Source of the DNA: Thermoleophilia bacterium
GTDB lineage: Bacteria > Actinomycetota > Thermoleophilia > Gaiellales > JAICJC01
Length of the DNA: 48,995 bases
Reading direction: 5' to 3'
NCBI GenBank assembly: GCA_025928435.1
Contig: JAICJM010000004.1
Span: 1 to 48,995 of the forward strand
Each line of letters opens with the position of its first letter. Positions within the stretch are counted from its first letter, which is position 1. Shown here in pieces: positions 1-8,246 of this stretch. Below the pieces are notes generated by a model, which saw nothing but the letters and a program-made list of their open reading frames with translations, was not told the DNA's origin and made no database searches. A program made the position numbers and the translations under genes.

Positions 1-1
1 C

Positions 2-793
2 TTCTACCGGCGGCTGCATGCGGGGGGCGTGCCGGTCGTCTTCACGGCGCACGACCCGCTGCCGAACGTCGGCGGGCCGGGCCGGCGGCGCTCCGCGGCC
101 GCGACGGCGCGGGCGTTCGCCCGGGTGATCTGCCACAGCGACTGGGGCCGGCGCGCCCTCGTCGAGCGCTGCGGCGTCGACCCGGCCCGTGTGCGGGTGA
201 TCCCGCACGGCGTCTTCGGCTACCTGACCGAGCTGGAGCCCGTCGCTCCACCGGTCGATCCGGGCGGCCCGCTCGCCGTCGCGCCGGGCCTGATCAGGCC
301 CTACAAGGGCACCGACGTCCTGCTCGCGGCCTGGCCGCAGGTGCGCAGAGACGTCCCGGGCGCGACGCTGCTCATCGCCGGGCGGCCGATGATGGACACC
401 TCGGCGCTCGCGACGGGCCAGCAGGGGGTCGTGTTCCTGCCCCGCTTCCTCTCGGACGCCGAGCTGGCCGCCGCCCTGCGGCGGGCCGACGCGGTGGTGC
501 TGCCCTACCGGCGCATCGACAACTCGGGCGTGCTGGCCGCCGCCCTCGCCTTCGCCGCGCCGCTCGTGCTGAGCGACGTGGGCGGGTTCGGCGAGCTGCA
601 TCGCCGCGACGGCGTCGGGGAGCTCGTCGCCCCGGGCGACGCCGCCGGCCTGGCCGCGGCGCTCGCGCGCGTGCTCGGCGACGACGGCCTGCGGAAGGCG
701 CTGCGGGAGCGCAGCGCCGCCGCGGCCGGCGGACCGCTCAGCTGGGCGGCGATCGCCGAGCGGACCGAGGCCGTCTACGTTGAACTCATGTGA
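2..793 (+). CDS. GT4-family glycosyltransferase, 5' truncated by window edge
   Basis: This is the C-terminal part of a GT4 (GT-B fold) glycosyltransferase. The frame is open from base 2, so the true start lies outside the window; the GTG at 29 is probably internal. Visible features are CHSDWGRRAL followed by IPHGVF (the usual segment where the two Rossmann domains meet), the donor-domain strand GLIRPYKGTDVLL, a late PYRRIDNSGVLAAALAFAAP segment that matches the nucleotide-sugar binding E/S-G-x-x-x-x-E-A-x-A region, and VLSDVGGFGEL. It probably adds a sugar to a surface polysaccharide. Its stop overlaps the stop of the convergent GT2 gene by 8 bases. Substrate cannot be told from sequence. Confidence 0.85.
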   Translation, partial: FYRRLHAGGVPVVFTAHDPLPNVGGPGRRRSAAATARAFARVICHSDWGRRALVERCGVDPARVRVIPHGVFGYLTELEPVAPPVDPGGPLAVAPGLIRPYKGTDVLLAAWPQVRRDVPGATLLIAGRPMMDTSALATGQQGVVFLPRFLSDAELAAALRRADAVVLPYRRIDNSGVLAAALAFAAPLVLSDVGGFGELHRRDGVGELVAPGDAAGLAAALARVLGDDGLRKALRERSAAAAGGPLSWAAIAERTEAVYVELM

Positions 794-1931
794 TCCGTGA
801 CCCGGCGGCCCTGTCCCAGGTGGCGGGGACGCCCCGGCGCAGGTAGCCGACGAGCGCGATCACGGTCGCGAGCGTCACGAGCAGGTAGTAGTGCAGCACG
901 CGGAGCACGCGGACGCGGCCGCGCAGGAGCATCGACACCCCGACCAGGACGAGCCCGGCCAGCTGGGCGGCGAGGACGACCGCGTAGACCGCCGCGTGCG
1001 GCGCCAGGGCGGCGCTCGCCACCAGCAGGAGCACGTGCAGCGGCCCGCTCCAGTAGCGCAGCAGCCGGTGGGACACGATTTCGACCCAGTACACGGGCCC
1101 CAGGCGGCGGAGGCCGAACATGCGCCCGCGGAAGAGGATCAACCAGCAGTGCTCGAACATGCGCACCTTGCGCCGGAACTCGTCCTCGATGTCCGTGGTC
1201 ATGGGCTCCGTCGCGCGCGCCGACGGCTCGTAGACGGCCCGGTAGCCGTTCTGCACCATCAGGTAGGGGAAGCTCAGGTCGTGTCCGAAGCGGGGGTCGA
1301 CGTCGCGGTAGGCCTCCCGCCTGACGGCGTAGATCGCGCCGTTCGACCCGGTCATCGAGTGGGCCCGGGACTCGCGCGTCCGCAGCCACATCTCGTACCG
1401 CCAGTACAGGCCCTCCTGGTTCGTCCCGCCGCCCGGGTTGACGAGGCGGACGTTCCCGCACGCCATCCCGACGGCCGGGTCGGCGAACGGCCGCACCAGC
1501 CGGCGCAGCGAATCCGGCTCCCAGAGCACGTTCGCGTCGCCGAAGGCGACGATCTCGCCCGTCGTCTCGGCCACCGCCCGGTCCTGCGCCGCCACCTTGC
1601 CGCCGCGGGGGCAGTGGATCAGGCGCACGCCCCGGTCCGCGAACCCGGCCACGAGCTCGTGAGTCGCGTCGGTCGAGTCGTCGGACGTGACGACGATCTC
1701 GAGCCGGTCTCCGGGGTAGTCCAGCGCGAGGGCGTTCTCGAGCTTGGCGACGATCACGTCCTCCTCGTTGTACGCCGGGACGATCAGGCTGACGCGCGGG
1801 AGGATGTCGGCCGCCGCCACCGGGCGCGGCCGGACGCGGGCCCAGGCGGCGATGGCGAGCGGGTACAGCAGGTGCGTCCAGACGAGCGCGGCCAGGCTGG
1901 CCCAGAAGACGATCTCGAGGGCGAGGATCAT
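786..1931 (-). CDS. Membrane GT2-family glycosyltransferase
   Basis: A 381-residue processive-type GT2 enzyme. One membrane segment (about residues 3-25) precedes a cytoplasmic GT-A domain starting RVSLIVPAYNEE; the UDP/metal region is seen as VTSDDSTDAT and FGDANVLW, and three membrane segments follow from about residue 285. The usual QxxRW motif is not obvious; the corresponding helix reads FRRKVRMFEHCW. The start ATG overlaps the stop of the upstream O-antigen ligase-like gene (ATGA at 1928-1931), so the three minus-strand genes from 4548 to 786 form one translationally coupled operon. It likely elongates or decorates an exopolysaccharide repeat; the sugar is unknown. Confidence 0.85.
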   Translation of the reverse strand: MILALEIVFWASLAALVWTHLLYPLAIAAWARVRPRPVAAADILPRVSLIVPAYNEEDVIVAKLENALALDYPGDRLEIVVTSDDSTDATHELVAGFADRGVRLIHCPRGGKVAAQDRAVAETTGEIVAFGDANVLWEPDSLRRLVRPFADPAVGMACGNVRLVNPGGGTNQEGLYWRYEMWLRTRESRAHSMTGSNGAIYAVRREAYRDVDPRFGHDLSFPYLMVQNGYRAVYEPSARATEPMTTDIEDEFRRKVRMFEHCWLILFRGRMFGLRRLGPVYWVEIVSHRLLRYWSGPLHVLLLVASAALAPHAAVYAVVLAAQLAGLVLVGVSMLLRGRVRVLRVLHYYLLVTLATVIALVGYLRRGVPATWDRAAGSRIT

Positions 1932-3268
1932 CGCGCCTTGCCCGGCGCGATCGCCCCCGCCGGCGCGCGGGCGGGTACCCGGGCCGGCCCGAACATGGCC
2001 GCGCCGGCGACCGCGAGCAGCGCGACGGCGAAGAAGTAATCGAAGGTCATCGTCAGGTAGAAGATGTTGGCCGCCGCCGTCGCGACGAGCGCGGCGAGGA
2101 GCCCGTGCCCGAGCTGCGAGATGTCCGGGTCGGCCGACTGGCGGATCGCCGCTGCGCTCGCCAGCAGGTAGGCGAAGTACGCGAGGTAGACGGCCAGCCC
2201 GACGAGGCCGGTCTCGACCAGGATCGCGACCCAGGCGCTGTGCGGGCCGAAGTCGGTTCGCCCGGTGATGAACTGGTAGAAGACGGCGAAGGTGTTGAAC
2301 CCCATCCCGAACAGCGGGTGCGGGTCGAGCGCCGGCGGGACGAGCTGGTAGAACTGGAAGTGGGTCTGGGTCCCGCCGCTGTTCAGCTGCGTGCGCGCCG
2401 CGATGATCGTGCGGACGTAGTGCGACGACGCGTAGACGGCGGCGAAGACGGCGGCGATGCCGCCGAGCCCGATGGCCGCGGTGCGCGCCCGGGGCAGGTA
2501 GCGGCGCAGCGCGGGCAGCAGCACGAGCAGGCCGGCGGCGTCGCCGAGCGCCGCCGAGCGCGACAGGGTGAGCACCTGAACCACGAACAGGAAGAGCAGC
2601 AGGATCCCGGTGGCCCGTCGGCCCTTGCGGTCGCCCAGGTAGTAGGGCAGGAGCACCATCAGCGGGACGCACAGCATCACGCCCAGGTGGTTGGGATCGC
2701 CGGTCAGCGCGTTGATGCGATACACGTTCTGCGAGCCGGCGACCGTGCCGTACACGTTGATGCCGCCGGTGCCGCCCTGGCCCGCCGTGAGCGGCCCGAC
2801 GATCACCCGGTCGAGGTTGATCCCCGCCGTGACCTGCAGGCCCAGCTGGGCGATCCCGTAGACGCTGTTCACCACCAGCCCGGCGGCGAACGCGTATGCG
2901 CTCCAGACGTAGAGCTGCCGCCCCCGCCGGATCAGGTGGGCGACGCCGAGGATGAGGTAGAGGAAGTGGATCCCCCACGTGCCGATGCCCTTCAGCCAGT
3001 ACGTCAGCGCCTGCTTGTCCTGGAGGTCGAAGTATCCGGCCAGGTAGACGGCCGAGAAGACGAGCATGAAGCCGGCCAGCGTGATCGCCGTCGGGTGCAC
3101 GAGCGCGTCGCGGCGGCGGATGCGGTCGCCGATGAACGCGACGACGAATGCGGTGGCGAGGAGGTTCGTCCAGGTCAGCGTCAGGTCGGGGGTCTCCCAG
3201 CGGATCTTCTCGAAGGTCAGCACCGAGAGCGTGAGGAGCAGCAGCCAGTCGAGCTTCGTGAGCCTCAT
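1928..3268 (-). CDS. O-antigen ligase / Wzy-like polytopic membrane protein
   Basis: A 446-residue protein that is almost all membrane helices (roughly 11-12), with one long extracytoplasmic loop after residue 150 and a second one containing HFQFYQLVPPALDPHPLFGMG followed by GPHSAWVAILVETG. That last pair is the typical Wzy_C/O-antigen ligase loop signature (h-G-x-G, then H-x-x-h-x-x-h-x-E-x-G). The family ligates or polymerises lipid-linked glycans outside the membrane. It is coupled by ATGA overlaps to the GT4 gene upstream (3265-3268) and the GT2 gene downstream. Role as polymerase or ligase cannot be separated from sequence alone. Confidence 0.82.
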   Translation of the reverse strand: MRLTKLDWLLLLTLSVLTFEKIRWETPDLTLTWTNLLATAFVVAFIGDRIRRRDALVHPTAITLAGFMLVFSAVYLAGYFDLQDKQALTYWLKGIGTWGIHFLYLILGVAHLIRRGRQLYVWSAYAFAAGLVVNSVYGIAQLGLQVTAGINLDRVIVGPLTAGQGGTGGINVYGTVAGSQNVYRINALTGDPNHLGVMLCVPLMVLLPYYLGDRKGRRATGILLLFLFVVQVLTLSRSAALGDAAGLLVLLPALRRYLPRARTAAIGLGGIAAVFAAVYASSHYVRTIIAARTQLNSGGTQTHFQFYQLVPPALDPHPLFGMGFNTFAVFYQFITGRTDFGPHSAWVAILVETGLVGLAVYLAYFAYLLASAAAIRQSADPDISQLGHGLLAALVATAAANIFYLTMTFDYFFAVALLAVAGAAMFGPARVPARAPAGAIAPGKAR

Positions 3269-4548
3269 CCGGCGGCCGCCTGCAGCACCCCGGCCAGCTC
3301 CCGGGCCCGTGCTCTGCGCGACATCGACTCGGCCAGCCCCGCCGGCAGCTCGACGTCGGGCAGGCCGCCGTTGCGGCGCCGGTCGACCAGGGCCTCGAGC
3401 GCCCGCGACTGCGCCGCCGGGTCGTCCGGGTCGGCCACCTCCCCCGCGCCCGCCGTCCCGACGAGCGCCGCGGCGACGCCGTTGGGCGGCACCGCGGCCA
3501 GGATCGGCCGCCGGGCGGCCAGGTACTCGTAGATCTTGCCCGAGATCACCGTGTCGCCGCGCCCGCCGGCGTGCGGGATCAGGAGCAGCAGCGCATCCGC
3601 GCCTCGCTGGGCCGCGATCGCGTCGCGGTACGGCAGGAACCCGGTCTCCTCCCAGGCGTCGTCGATGCCGAGCTCGCGCGCCCAGGCCCGGTCGGACTCG
3701 CGCATGTCGCCGATGAAGCGCACGAGCACCTGCCCGCGCATGTCGGGGCGGCGCTCGAACAGGTCGCGCACCGCCGTCAGGAACGGGCGCGGCGTGCGCT
3801 GGCCGAAGAACGCACCCGTGTGGACGATGGTGAACCGGTCGGTGGCGCCGTGGTCGAGCCCGGCGAAGTCGGACAGGTCGACGCCGTGCCCGATGACGTG
3901 CGTCTTCGCGCCGGCGCCCGGGTCGAGGAAGGCCAGCTCGGCGGCGATCGCGTCGGTGACGGCCACGAGGGCCGTTGCGCGCCGCGCCACCGTGCGCGCC
4001 ATCCGCCGGTCGACGGCCCGCTTGGCCCGCACGCCGCGGCGTTCGTAGTGGCGGTGGGGATGGGCGAGCCAGGAGTCGCGCAGGTCCGCCACCCACGGCC
4101 TGGAGGTGGCAGCGGCGACCGCGGCGCCCATCAGGTGCACCGAGGTCGGCGGCGACGTGGTCATGATCGCGTCGATCCGGCGCCGGCGCACGATGCGGGC
4201 CGCCGCCGGCACCGCCGTAGCCGCCCATGGCACCGCCTTGTCGGGGATCAGGGCGCGCTCGTAGGCGTAGCGGGCGTGCACCGCGGCCCGCCGCAGGCCG
4301 CGCGCCCCGCGCAGCGCGTCGCCGCGGAACGACGCCCGCGGGCCCAGGAAGCGGGCCCGGTGCACCGTCGTGCGCGCCGGGATCGCGTCGAGCAGGGGCT
4401 CGTCCAGCGCGAACCACTTGGGATCGCTCGGGGCGAGCACGTCGACGTCGACACCGAAGTCGGGGAGGTCGCGGCAGAACTTGAGCGTTCGCTGGACGCC
4501 GCCACCGCCCGCCGGGGGGAAGTAGAACGCGATCAGGAGGAGGCGCAC
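3265..4548 (-). CDS. GT4-family glycosyltransferase
   Basis: A 427-residue GT-B glycosyltransferase. The N-terminal domain begins RLLLIAFYFPPAGGGGVQR, a typical GT4 acceptor-domain start with the glycine-rich loop. The middle has WVADLRDSW and VTDAIAAEL, then IGHGVDLSDF, and the donor half starts FTIVHTGAFFG and includes a late SGKIYEYLAARRPILA (the E-x-x-A-x-x-x-P loop that holds the nucleotide sugar). The GTG at 4548 was chosen because homologous reading begins there; the frame is open further upstream without family similarity. It is the first gene of the coupled three-gene operon running to 786. Confidence 0.85.
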   Translation of the reverse strand: MRLLLIAFYFPPAGGGGVQRTLKFCRDLPDFGVDVDVLAPSDPKWFALDEPLLDAIPARTTVHRARFLGPRASFRGDALRGARGLRRAAVHARYAYERALIPDKAVPWAATAVPAAARIVRRRRIDAIMTTSPPTSVHLMGAAVAAATSRPWVADLRDSWLAHPHRHYERRGVRAKRAVDRRMARTVARRATALVAVTDAIAAELAFLDPGAGAKTHVIGHGVDLSDFAGLDHGATDRFTIVHTGAFFGQRTPRPFLTAVRDLFERRPDMRGQVLVRFIGDMRESDRAWARELGIDDAWEETGFLPYRDAIAAQRGADALLLLIPHAGGRGDTVISGKIYEYLAARRPILAAVPPNGVAAALVGTAGAGEVADPDDPAAQSRALEALVDRRRNGGLPDVELPAGLAESMSRRARARELAGVLQAAAG

Positions 4549-4728
4549 GGAGTGCCAGTCTAGATGGTTGATCTGTGAATCTCGTGATGTCCTGGGCAGC
4601 CGCAGCCCGACTGCTCTTCGAACCTCTACACACAGTCTGACGGCCAGGCGCGCGGGGATTCGCAGATCACCCATCTGGTGAGCGGTCCCTTCCGCCCGGG
4701 CCGGAACGGCGCCGATACGATCGCCTCG

Positions 4729-5106
4729 ATGAGCGGCGGATTGGACGGCGAGGGGCTCCCGGTCGGCTTCCGCATCGTCGGGGCGGTGACCCCGTTCGAG
4801 CGCCGGGTCGAGCGGATGGTGCGACGGATCCCGGCGGGCCGGGTGGCCAGCTACGGCCGGGTGGCGGAGTGGGTCGGGAAGCCGGAGGCCCCGAGGGCGG
4901 TCGGGCGGGTGATGGCCAACTGCGACGGCGCCCTGCCGTGGCACCGGGTGGTCAACTCGGCCGGCCGGCTCGTCCCGAACCACGAGGCGGAGCACGCCGA
5001 GCGGCTGCGCGCGGAAGGAGTTCGCGTCGCGGATGGCCGTGTCGTCGCCCCGGTCCCGTGGTGGGACGGCCCGAGATCACGTCGACCTCGTCGGGGGGAA
5101 GTATGA
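4729..5106 (+). CDS. Alkyltransferase-like protein (ATL), MGMT DNA-binding domain without the reactive Cys
   Basis: A 125-residue protein (counting from the ATG at 4729; an in-frame alternative exists at 4678) made only of the DNA-binding domain of O6-alkylguanine DNA alkyltransferase. It has TPFERRVERMVRRIPAGRVASYGRVAEWVG (helix-turn-helix part) and the active-site segment LPWHRVVNSAGRL, where the reactive Cys of the canonical PCHRV motif is Trp. That is the hallmark of ATL proteins, which bind O6-alkylguanine without repairing it and pass the lesion to nucleotide excision repair. It stands alone, divergent from the glycosyltransferase operon and convergent with the PIG-L gene. Confidence 0.85.
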   Translation: MSGGLDGEGLPVGFRIVGAVTPFERRVERMVRRIPAGRVASYGRVAEWVGKPEAPRAVGRVMANCDGALPWHRVVNSAGRLVPNHEAEHAERLRAEGVRVADGRVVAPVPWWDGPRSRRPRRGEV

Positions 5107-5128
5107 AGGGGGGCCTGCCCCCCTTCAT
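5103..5128. terminator. Bidirectional terminator hairpin
   Basis: A perfect 11-bp stem (ATGAAGGGGGG with CCCCCCTTCAT) around the 4-base loop CCTG. It lies exactly between two convergent genes and includes parts of both stop codons: TGA of the ATL gene at 5104-5106 and TAA of the PIG-L gene at 5128-5130. There is an A-rich run just to the right, which reads as T-rich for the minus-strand transcript. Confidence 0.75.
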
Positions 5129-5781
5129 TACAAAAACCAGCGGTAGACCTCGAAGACCTCGGCCAGGTCGCGGCCGCCCTCGATCCCGCGCGTGCGGGCG
5201 ACGTTGCGCACGTACTCCTCGTTGGCGTAGTTGCGGTGGGCCTGGCTGCGGTAGCACATGAGCGCGGCCACCTTGCGGTCGAGCTGGGCCGGCTCGAGCT
5301 CGACGTAGGCCTGCTGGCGGAAGTTGAAGCAGTTCCAGGGGATCTCGTAGCCAAGCAGCGTCGTGCGCTTGAACGCGCGCATGCTCTCGCGGGCGACGGT
5401 CTCGTGGTCCTGGTGGATGTCGCCGAGCGACGGCGTCAGCACGAGGTCGGGCTGCAGGTCGGCGTTGAGCGCGACCAGGATCTCGAGGATGTCCTGGCGG
5501 ACGCTCGGGAACGTGCGCACCTCGAAGTCGTGCACCGTCAGGTGCGACTCGGGGATGCCCAGGGTCGACGTCGCCGCCCGCACCTCGTGGACGAGGGTGT
5601 CCGACGGGAATCCGGCCGGCAGCGACCGCGAGGCGGACGAGAACGCGACGTAGCGCACCTCGGCGCCCGCGTCGATCATGCGCGCGATTGTCCCGCCGCA
5701 GCCGAACTCGCCGTCGTCGGTGTGCGGCGCGAGCACGAGCACGTTGCGGCCGGCGGCGATCATGGCCGCGGATTCTGTCAT
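5128..5781 (-). CDS. PIG-L family deacetylase
   Basis: A 217-residue PIG-L/LmbE-type zinc deacetylase. The metal-binding motif is seen as LAPHTDDGEFGCGGT near residue 20 (family pattern H-P/x-D-D-x-E-x-G-C-G-G) and the second site as GDIHQDHETV near residue 120. The family removes acetyl groups from N-acetylglucosamine-containing lipids, mycothiol or bacillithiol precursors and secondary metabolites. The start ATG at 5781 overlaps the stop of the upstream Ig-like gene (ATGA 5778-5781). The substrate is not evident; proximity to glycosyltransferases suggests a glycan. Confidence 0.85.
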   Translation of the reverse strand: MTESAAMIAAGRNVLVLAPHTDDGEFGCGGTIARMIDAGAEVRYVAFSSASRSLPAGFPSDTLVHEVRAATSTLGIPESHLTVHDFEVRTFPSVRQDILEILVALNADLQPDLVLTPSLGDIHQDHETVARESMRAFKRTTLLGYEIPWNCFNFRQQAYVELEPAQLDRKVAALMCYRSQAHRNYANEEYVRNVARTRGIEGGRDLAEVFEVYRWFL

Positions 5782-6476
5782 GCCGGCAGGCGGAAGCTCC
5801 CCGCCGAGACGGGCGCCGATCGGTTGCCGGCCCGGTCGACCGCGACCAGCGTGACCGAGACCTCGGCGCCGGCCAGCTTCGTGTGGCGGAAGTGGACGCG
5901 CCCGGCACGGCCGCGGAAGAGCGCCCCGCGGCCCGCGTCGGTGCCGGTCCCCGTCGCCCGCACGAGCACGACGCCGGGCTCGCTCGTCTCGTATCGCACC
6001 GGGCGCGATCCGGGCTTGCTCAGGAGGGTGAGGGTCGGCGGGGTCAGGTCGAGCTCGATCGGGTCGGGGATCGTGATCGTGCGCCCCAGCGAGAGCAGGT
6101 GCACGCGCAGGTGGTAGGTGCCCTCCGGTGCATTCCCGCCGCCGTCGGTGCGGCCGTCCCAGCGCTGGGTGACCCGGCCCTTGCGCATCTGCCGCCCCGC
6201 GGCCGGCGTCAGCCGCTCGATCGTGTCGCCCGACGTGTTCACGATCGCGAGCGCGACCCGCCCGGGCTTGCGCAGGCGGAAGCTCATGAGGGCGGAGTGG
6301 GAGGAGCAGCGCGTGTGCGGGTGCACCGGCGTGCACGTCGTCGAGAAGTACTTCCGCACGTGAGTGCCGCCCACCGGCGAGCGCTCGAGCTTCAGCTGCT
6401 CGGCGCGCAGGAACGCCAGGCCGGAGGCGGCGAGCATAACGGCGATGACGGCGATGCCGGTGCGGCGGCTGGGCAC
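5778..6476 (-). CDS. Membrane-anchored/secreted protein with FlgD-like Ig domain
   Basis: A 232-residue protein from the GTG at 6476. An N-terminal hydrophobic segment (GIAVIAVMLAASGLAFL) acts as signal or anchor. The body contains RVTQRWDGRTDGGGNAPEGTYHLRV, the typical W-x-G-x-x-x-x-G-x-x-x-P-x-G-x-Y pattern of FlgD-type Ig domains, followed by a second beta-sandwich ending VTLVAVDRAGNRSAPVSAG. Such domains are structural and occur in surface proteins. It is translationally coupled to the PIG-L gene. The frame is open to 6521, but that extension reads through the palindromic repeat and is probably not translated. Function unknown. Confidence 0.6.
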   Translation of the reverse strand: MPSRRTGIAVIAVMLAASGLAFLRAEQLKLERSPVGGTHVRKYFSTTCTPVHPHTRCSSHSALMSFRLRKPGRVALAIVNTSGDTIERLTPAAGRQMRKGRVTQRWDGRTDGGGNAPEGTYHLRVHLLSLGRTITIPDPIELDLTPPTLTLLSKPGSRPVRYETSEPGVVLVRATGTGTDAGRGALFRGRAGRVHFRHTKLAGAEVSVTLVAVDRAGNRSAPVSAGSFRLPA

Positions 6477-6504
6477 GACGGCGGATTGTACGGCGGCATC
6501 GTTG

Positions 6505-6536
6505 GGGGACAGTCCCCGCACGCGGGGACTGTCCCC
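6505..6536. repeat. GGGGACAGTCCCC palindromic repeat, copy 1
   Basis: Two 15-bp arms (GGGGACAGTCCCCGC and its exact complement) separated by AC. Each arm is itself nearly palindromic, so the element can form nested hairpins. It lies downstream of the first TauE gene and upstream of the Ig-domain gene. Copies 2-4 are at 14775, 18779 and 26530. Confidence 0.85.
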
Positions 6537-6543
6537 ATTCCGG

Positions 6544-7326
6544 CTAGAACGCGCCCAGCAGCTTGAGACCGGAGAGGGCGAGCACGCTCGCGATGCTGCC
6601 GCGCAGCGCCCGCTCGGGCAGTCGGGAGGTGAAGTGCGACCCGATCAGGATGCCCGGGATCGAGCCGATCAGGATCGTGCCGACGTTGCCGTAGTCCGGC
6701 GTGCCCCAGATGATCGTGCCCGCGGCGGCGGCCAGCGTGACCATCATGGCGTGCAGGAGGTCGGTGCCCACGACCTTGCGCGCGGTCAGCGGGAAGACCG
6801 TGACGAGTGCCATGCCGAAGAAGACGCCGGAGCCGACCGAGGTCAGGCCGAGGATGAACCCGAAGACCGCGCCGATCGTGACGGCGAGGATCTTGTGGTT
6901 GCGGGTCAGCTCGCCGTCCTGGGGGAGCTTCGAGGCGTCCCAGAGGCCGCGGATCGTCACGAACGTGCGGATCGCGACGGCGATGCCGACGGCGACGAGC
7001 GTGTAGCCGATCACGTCCGGCAACCATGAGTCGATGTTCGCGTCGAAGAGGTTGTACAGCGAGTAGGTGCCCAGGAACGCCGCGGGGACGCTCCCGGTCG
7101 CCATCCACAGCGCCAGCTCACGGTTCACGTTCTTGAGCTGGGTGTGGCGCGCCGCGCCGAACATCTTGGTCACCGCCGCGTACACCAGGTCGGTGCCCAC
7201 GGCCGTGCCTGCCGGGATACCGAAGAAGGTGATCAGGATCGGTGTCATGAGGGAGCCGGCACCCATGCCGGTCAGTCCCACCAGGAGGCCCACCGTGAGC
7301 CCCGCCAAAACGAGTCCTGGATTCAT
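6544..7326 (-). CDS. TauE/SafE family anion exporter (copy 1)
   Basis: A 260-residue membrane protein with the two internally homologous halves of the TauE/SafE (DUF81) family. Half one has GLTGMGAGSLMTPILI, half two has GLTSVGSGVFFGMALV followed by TARKVVGTDLLHA. About eight membrane helices are visible. Known members export sulfite, sulfoacetate and other organosulfonates. It is a close paralog of the adjacent gene at 7448-8245 and has its own copy of the same upstream element. The nearby sulfate-to-sulfite-to-sulfonate operon supports a sulfur-anion substrate, but the exact one is not shown. Confidence 0.85.
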   Translation of the reverse strand: MNPGLVLAGLTVGLLVGLTGMGAGSLMTPILITFFGIPAGTAVGTDLVYAAVTKMFGAARHTQLKNVNRELALWMATGSVPAAFLGTYSLYNLFDANIDSWLPDVIGYTLVAVGIAVAIRTFVTIRGLWDASKLPQDGELTRNHKILAVTIGAVFGFILGLTSVGSGVFFGMALVTVFPLTARKVVGTDLLHAMMVTLAAAAGTIIWGTPDYGNVGTILIGSIPGILIGSHFTSRLPERALRGSIASVLALSGLKLLGAF

Positions 7327-7336
7327 CCTGCCCCAC

Positions 7337-7392
7337 TTCCCCTCTCGGTCATTACCACAATCCCGACCAATATAACCGAACTAGTGGGAAAT
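7337..7392 (-). promoter_or_regulatory. 56-bp upstream element shared by both TauE genes, copy 1
   Basis: Ungapped alignment with 8247-8302: both start TTCCCCTCTC, share CCCGACCA at the same offset (24 bases in), then AA-CGA and GTGGG, and end with GRAAAT/GGAAT. The genes beyond are diverged paralogs, and the block sits directly before each start, so it likely carries the ribosome-binding site (GAGAGGGGAA on the coding strand) plus a promoter/operator. The core TCGGTTATATTGGTCGG on the coding strand is an imperfect dyad, as expected for a dimeric regulator site. Confidence 0.6.
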
Positions 7393-7447
7393 GCAAGCCG
7401 CAACTGCACGAATCCCCCGGAAGGGGGCCAAAACCGCCCCGGAGAAC

Positions 7448-8245
7448 CTAGAAAGCTCCGAGCATCTTCAGGCTCGAGAGCGCCAGGACGCTCGCGAGCG
7501 ACCCGCGCAGCGCCTTCTCAGGCAGCGCGACCGTGAGCTGGGAACCGATCAGGATGCCGGGCACCGAGCCGACCATGAGGAACGCGATGCTCGAGAAGCG
7601 CATGGACGGCAGCAGGAAGTAGGAAGCCGCGGCGGCCGCGCAGGTGACCAGCGCGCCGTGGAACAGGTCGGTGCCGACCACGCGCCGGGCCGAGAGCGGG
7701 AACATCGTCACGAGCGCCATGCCGAAGAAGGCGCCGGCGCCGACGGACGTCAGGCCGAAGACGAACCCGAACACGATGCCGATGACGAGCGCCATGTAGC
7801 GGTGCATGTGGCCGACGTCGGCGTCGGCAGGCGGCGCCGATGCGTCCCACATGCCGCGGATCGTCACGAACGTGCGCACCGCCACGGTGACCGCCACCAG
7901 CATGAGGGCGATCCCGATCACGACCTTCATGTCGCTCTGGATCGCCGCGCCCTCGGACGCCGCCAGGCGGTTCAGCGCGATGACGCCCAGCACCGACGAC
8001 GGGACGCTGCCCGCCGCCATCCACAGGGCGATCTCGACGTTGACCGTGCGCAGCGTGAGGTGCCGCGCCCCGCCGACGAGCTTCGTGCCGGCCGAGTACA
8101 GGAGATCGGTGCCCACCGCTGCCACGGCGGACACGCTGAACATGCTGATGAGCACGGGGGCCATCAGCGAGCCGGCGCCCATGCCGGTCGCGCCCACGAG
8201 CACACCGACAAGGAGCCCGGCCAGGATGAGCTCAAGCCCGGTCAC
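7448..8245 (-). CDS. TauE/SafE family anion exporter (copy 2)
   Basis: A 265-residue paralog of the neighbouring exporter, starting at GTG 8245. It shows the same signatures: GATGMGAGSLMAPVLI in the first half, GLTSVGAGAFFGMALV and ARRVVGTDLFHG in the second, and the same C-terminal ending (LASVLALSSLKMLGAF). It lies just downstream of the ATP sulfurylase gene but behind a strong terminator, so it is transcribed from its own promoter, which is shared in sequence with copy 1. The family exports sulfite and sulfonates across the cytoplasmic membrane; here a sulfonate or excess sulfite is the plausible cargo. Confidence 0.85.
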   Translation of the reverse strand: MTGLELILAGLLVGVLVGATGMGAGSLMAPVLISMFSVSAVAAVGTDLLYSAGTKLVGGARHLTLRTVNVEIALWMAAGSVPSSVLGVIALNRLAASEGAAIQSDMKVVIGIALMLVAVTVAVRTFVTIRGMWDASAPPADADVGHMHRYMALVIGIVFGFVFGLTSVGAGAFFGMALVTMFPLSARRVVGTDLFHGALVTCAAAAASYFLLPSMRFSSIAFLMVGSVPGILIGSQLTVALPEKALRGSLASVLALSSLKMLGAF

Positions 8246-8246
8246 A

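Noticed and set aside
42..251. Arg/Pro/Ala-rich open frames opposite or inside real genes, here and throughout the window
   Set aside because: They have extreme Arg/Pro/Gly composition typical of antisense or shifted frames in GC-rich DNA and overlap genes with clear family motifs.
5778..6521. Longer start for the Ig-like protein at 6521 and for the CAP protein at 26543
   Set aside because: Both extensions are translations of the GGGGACAGTCCCC repeat and look like artefacts of open frame, so shorter starts were chosen.
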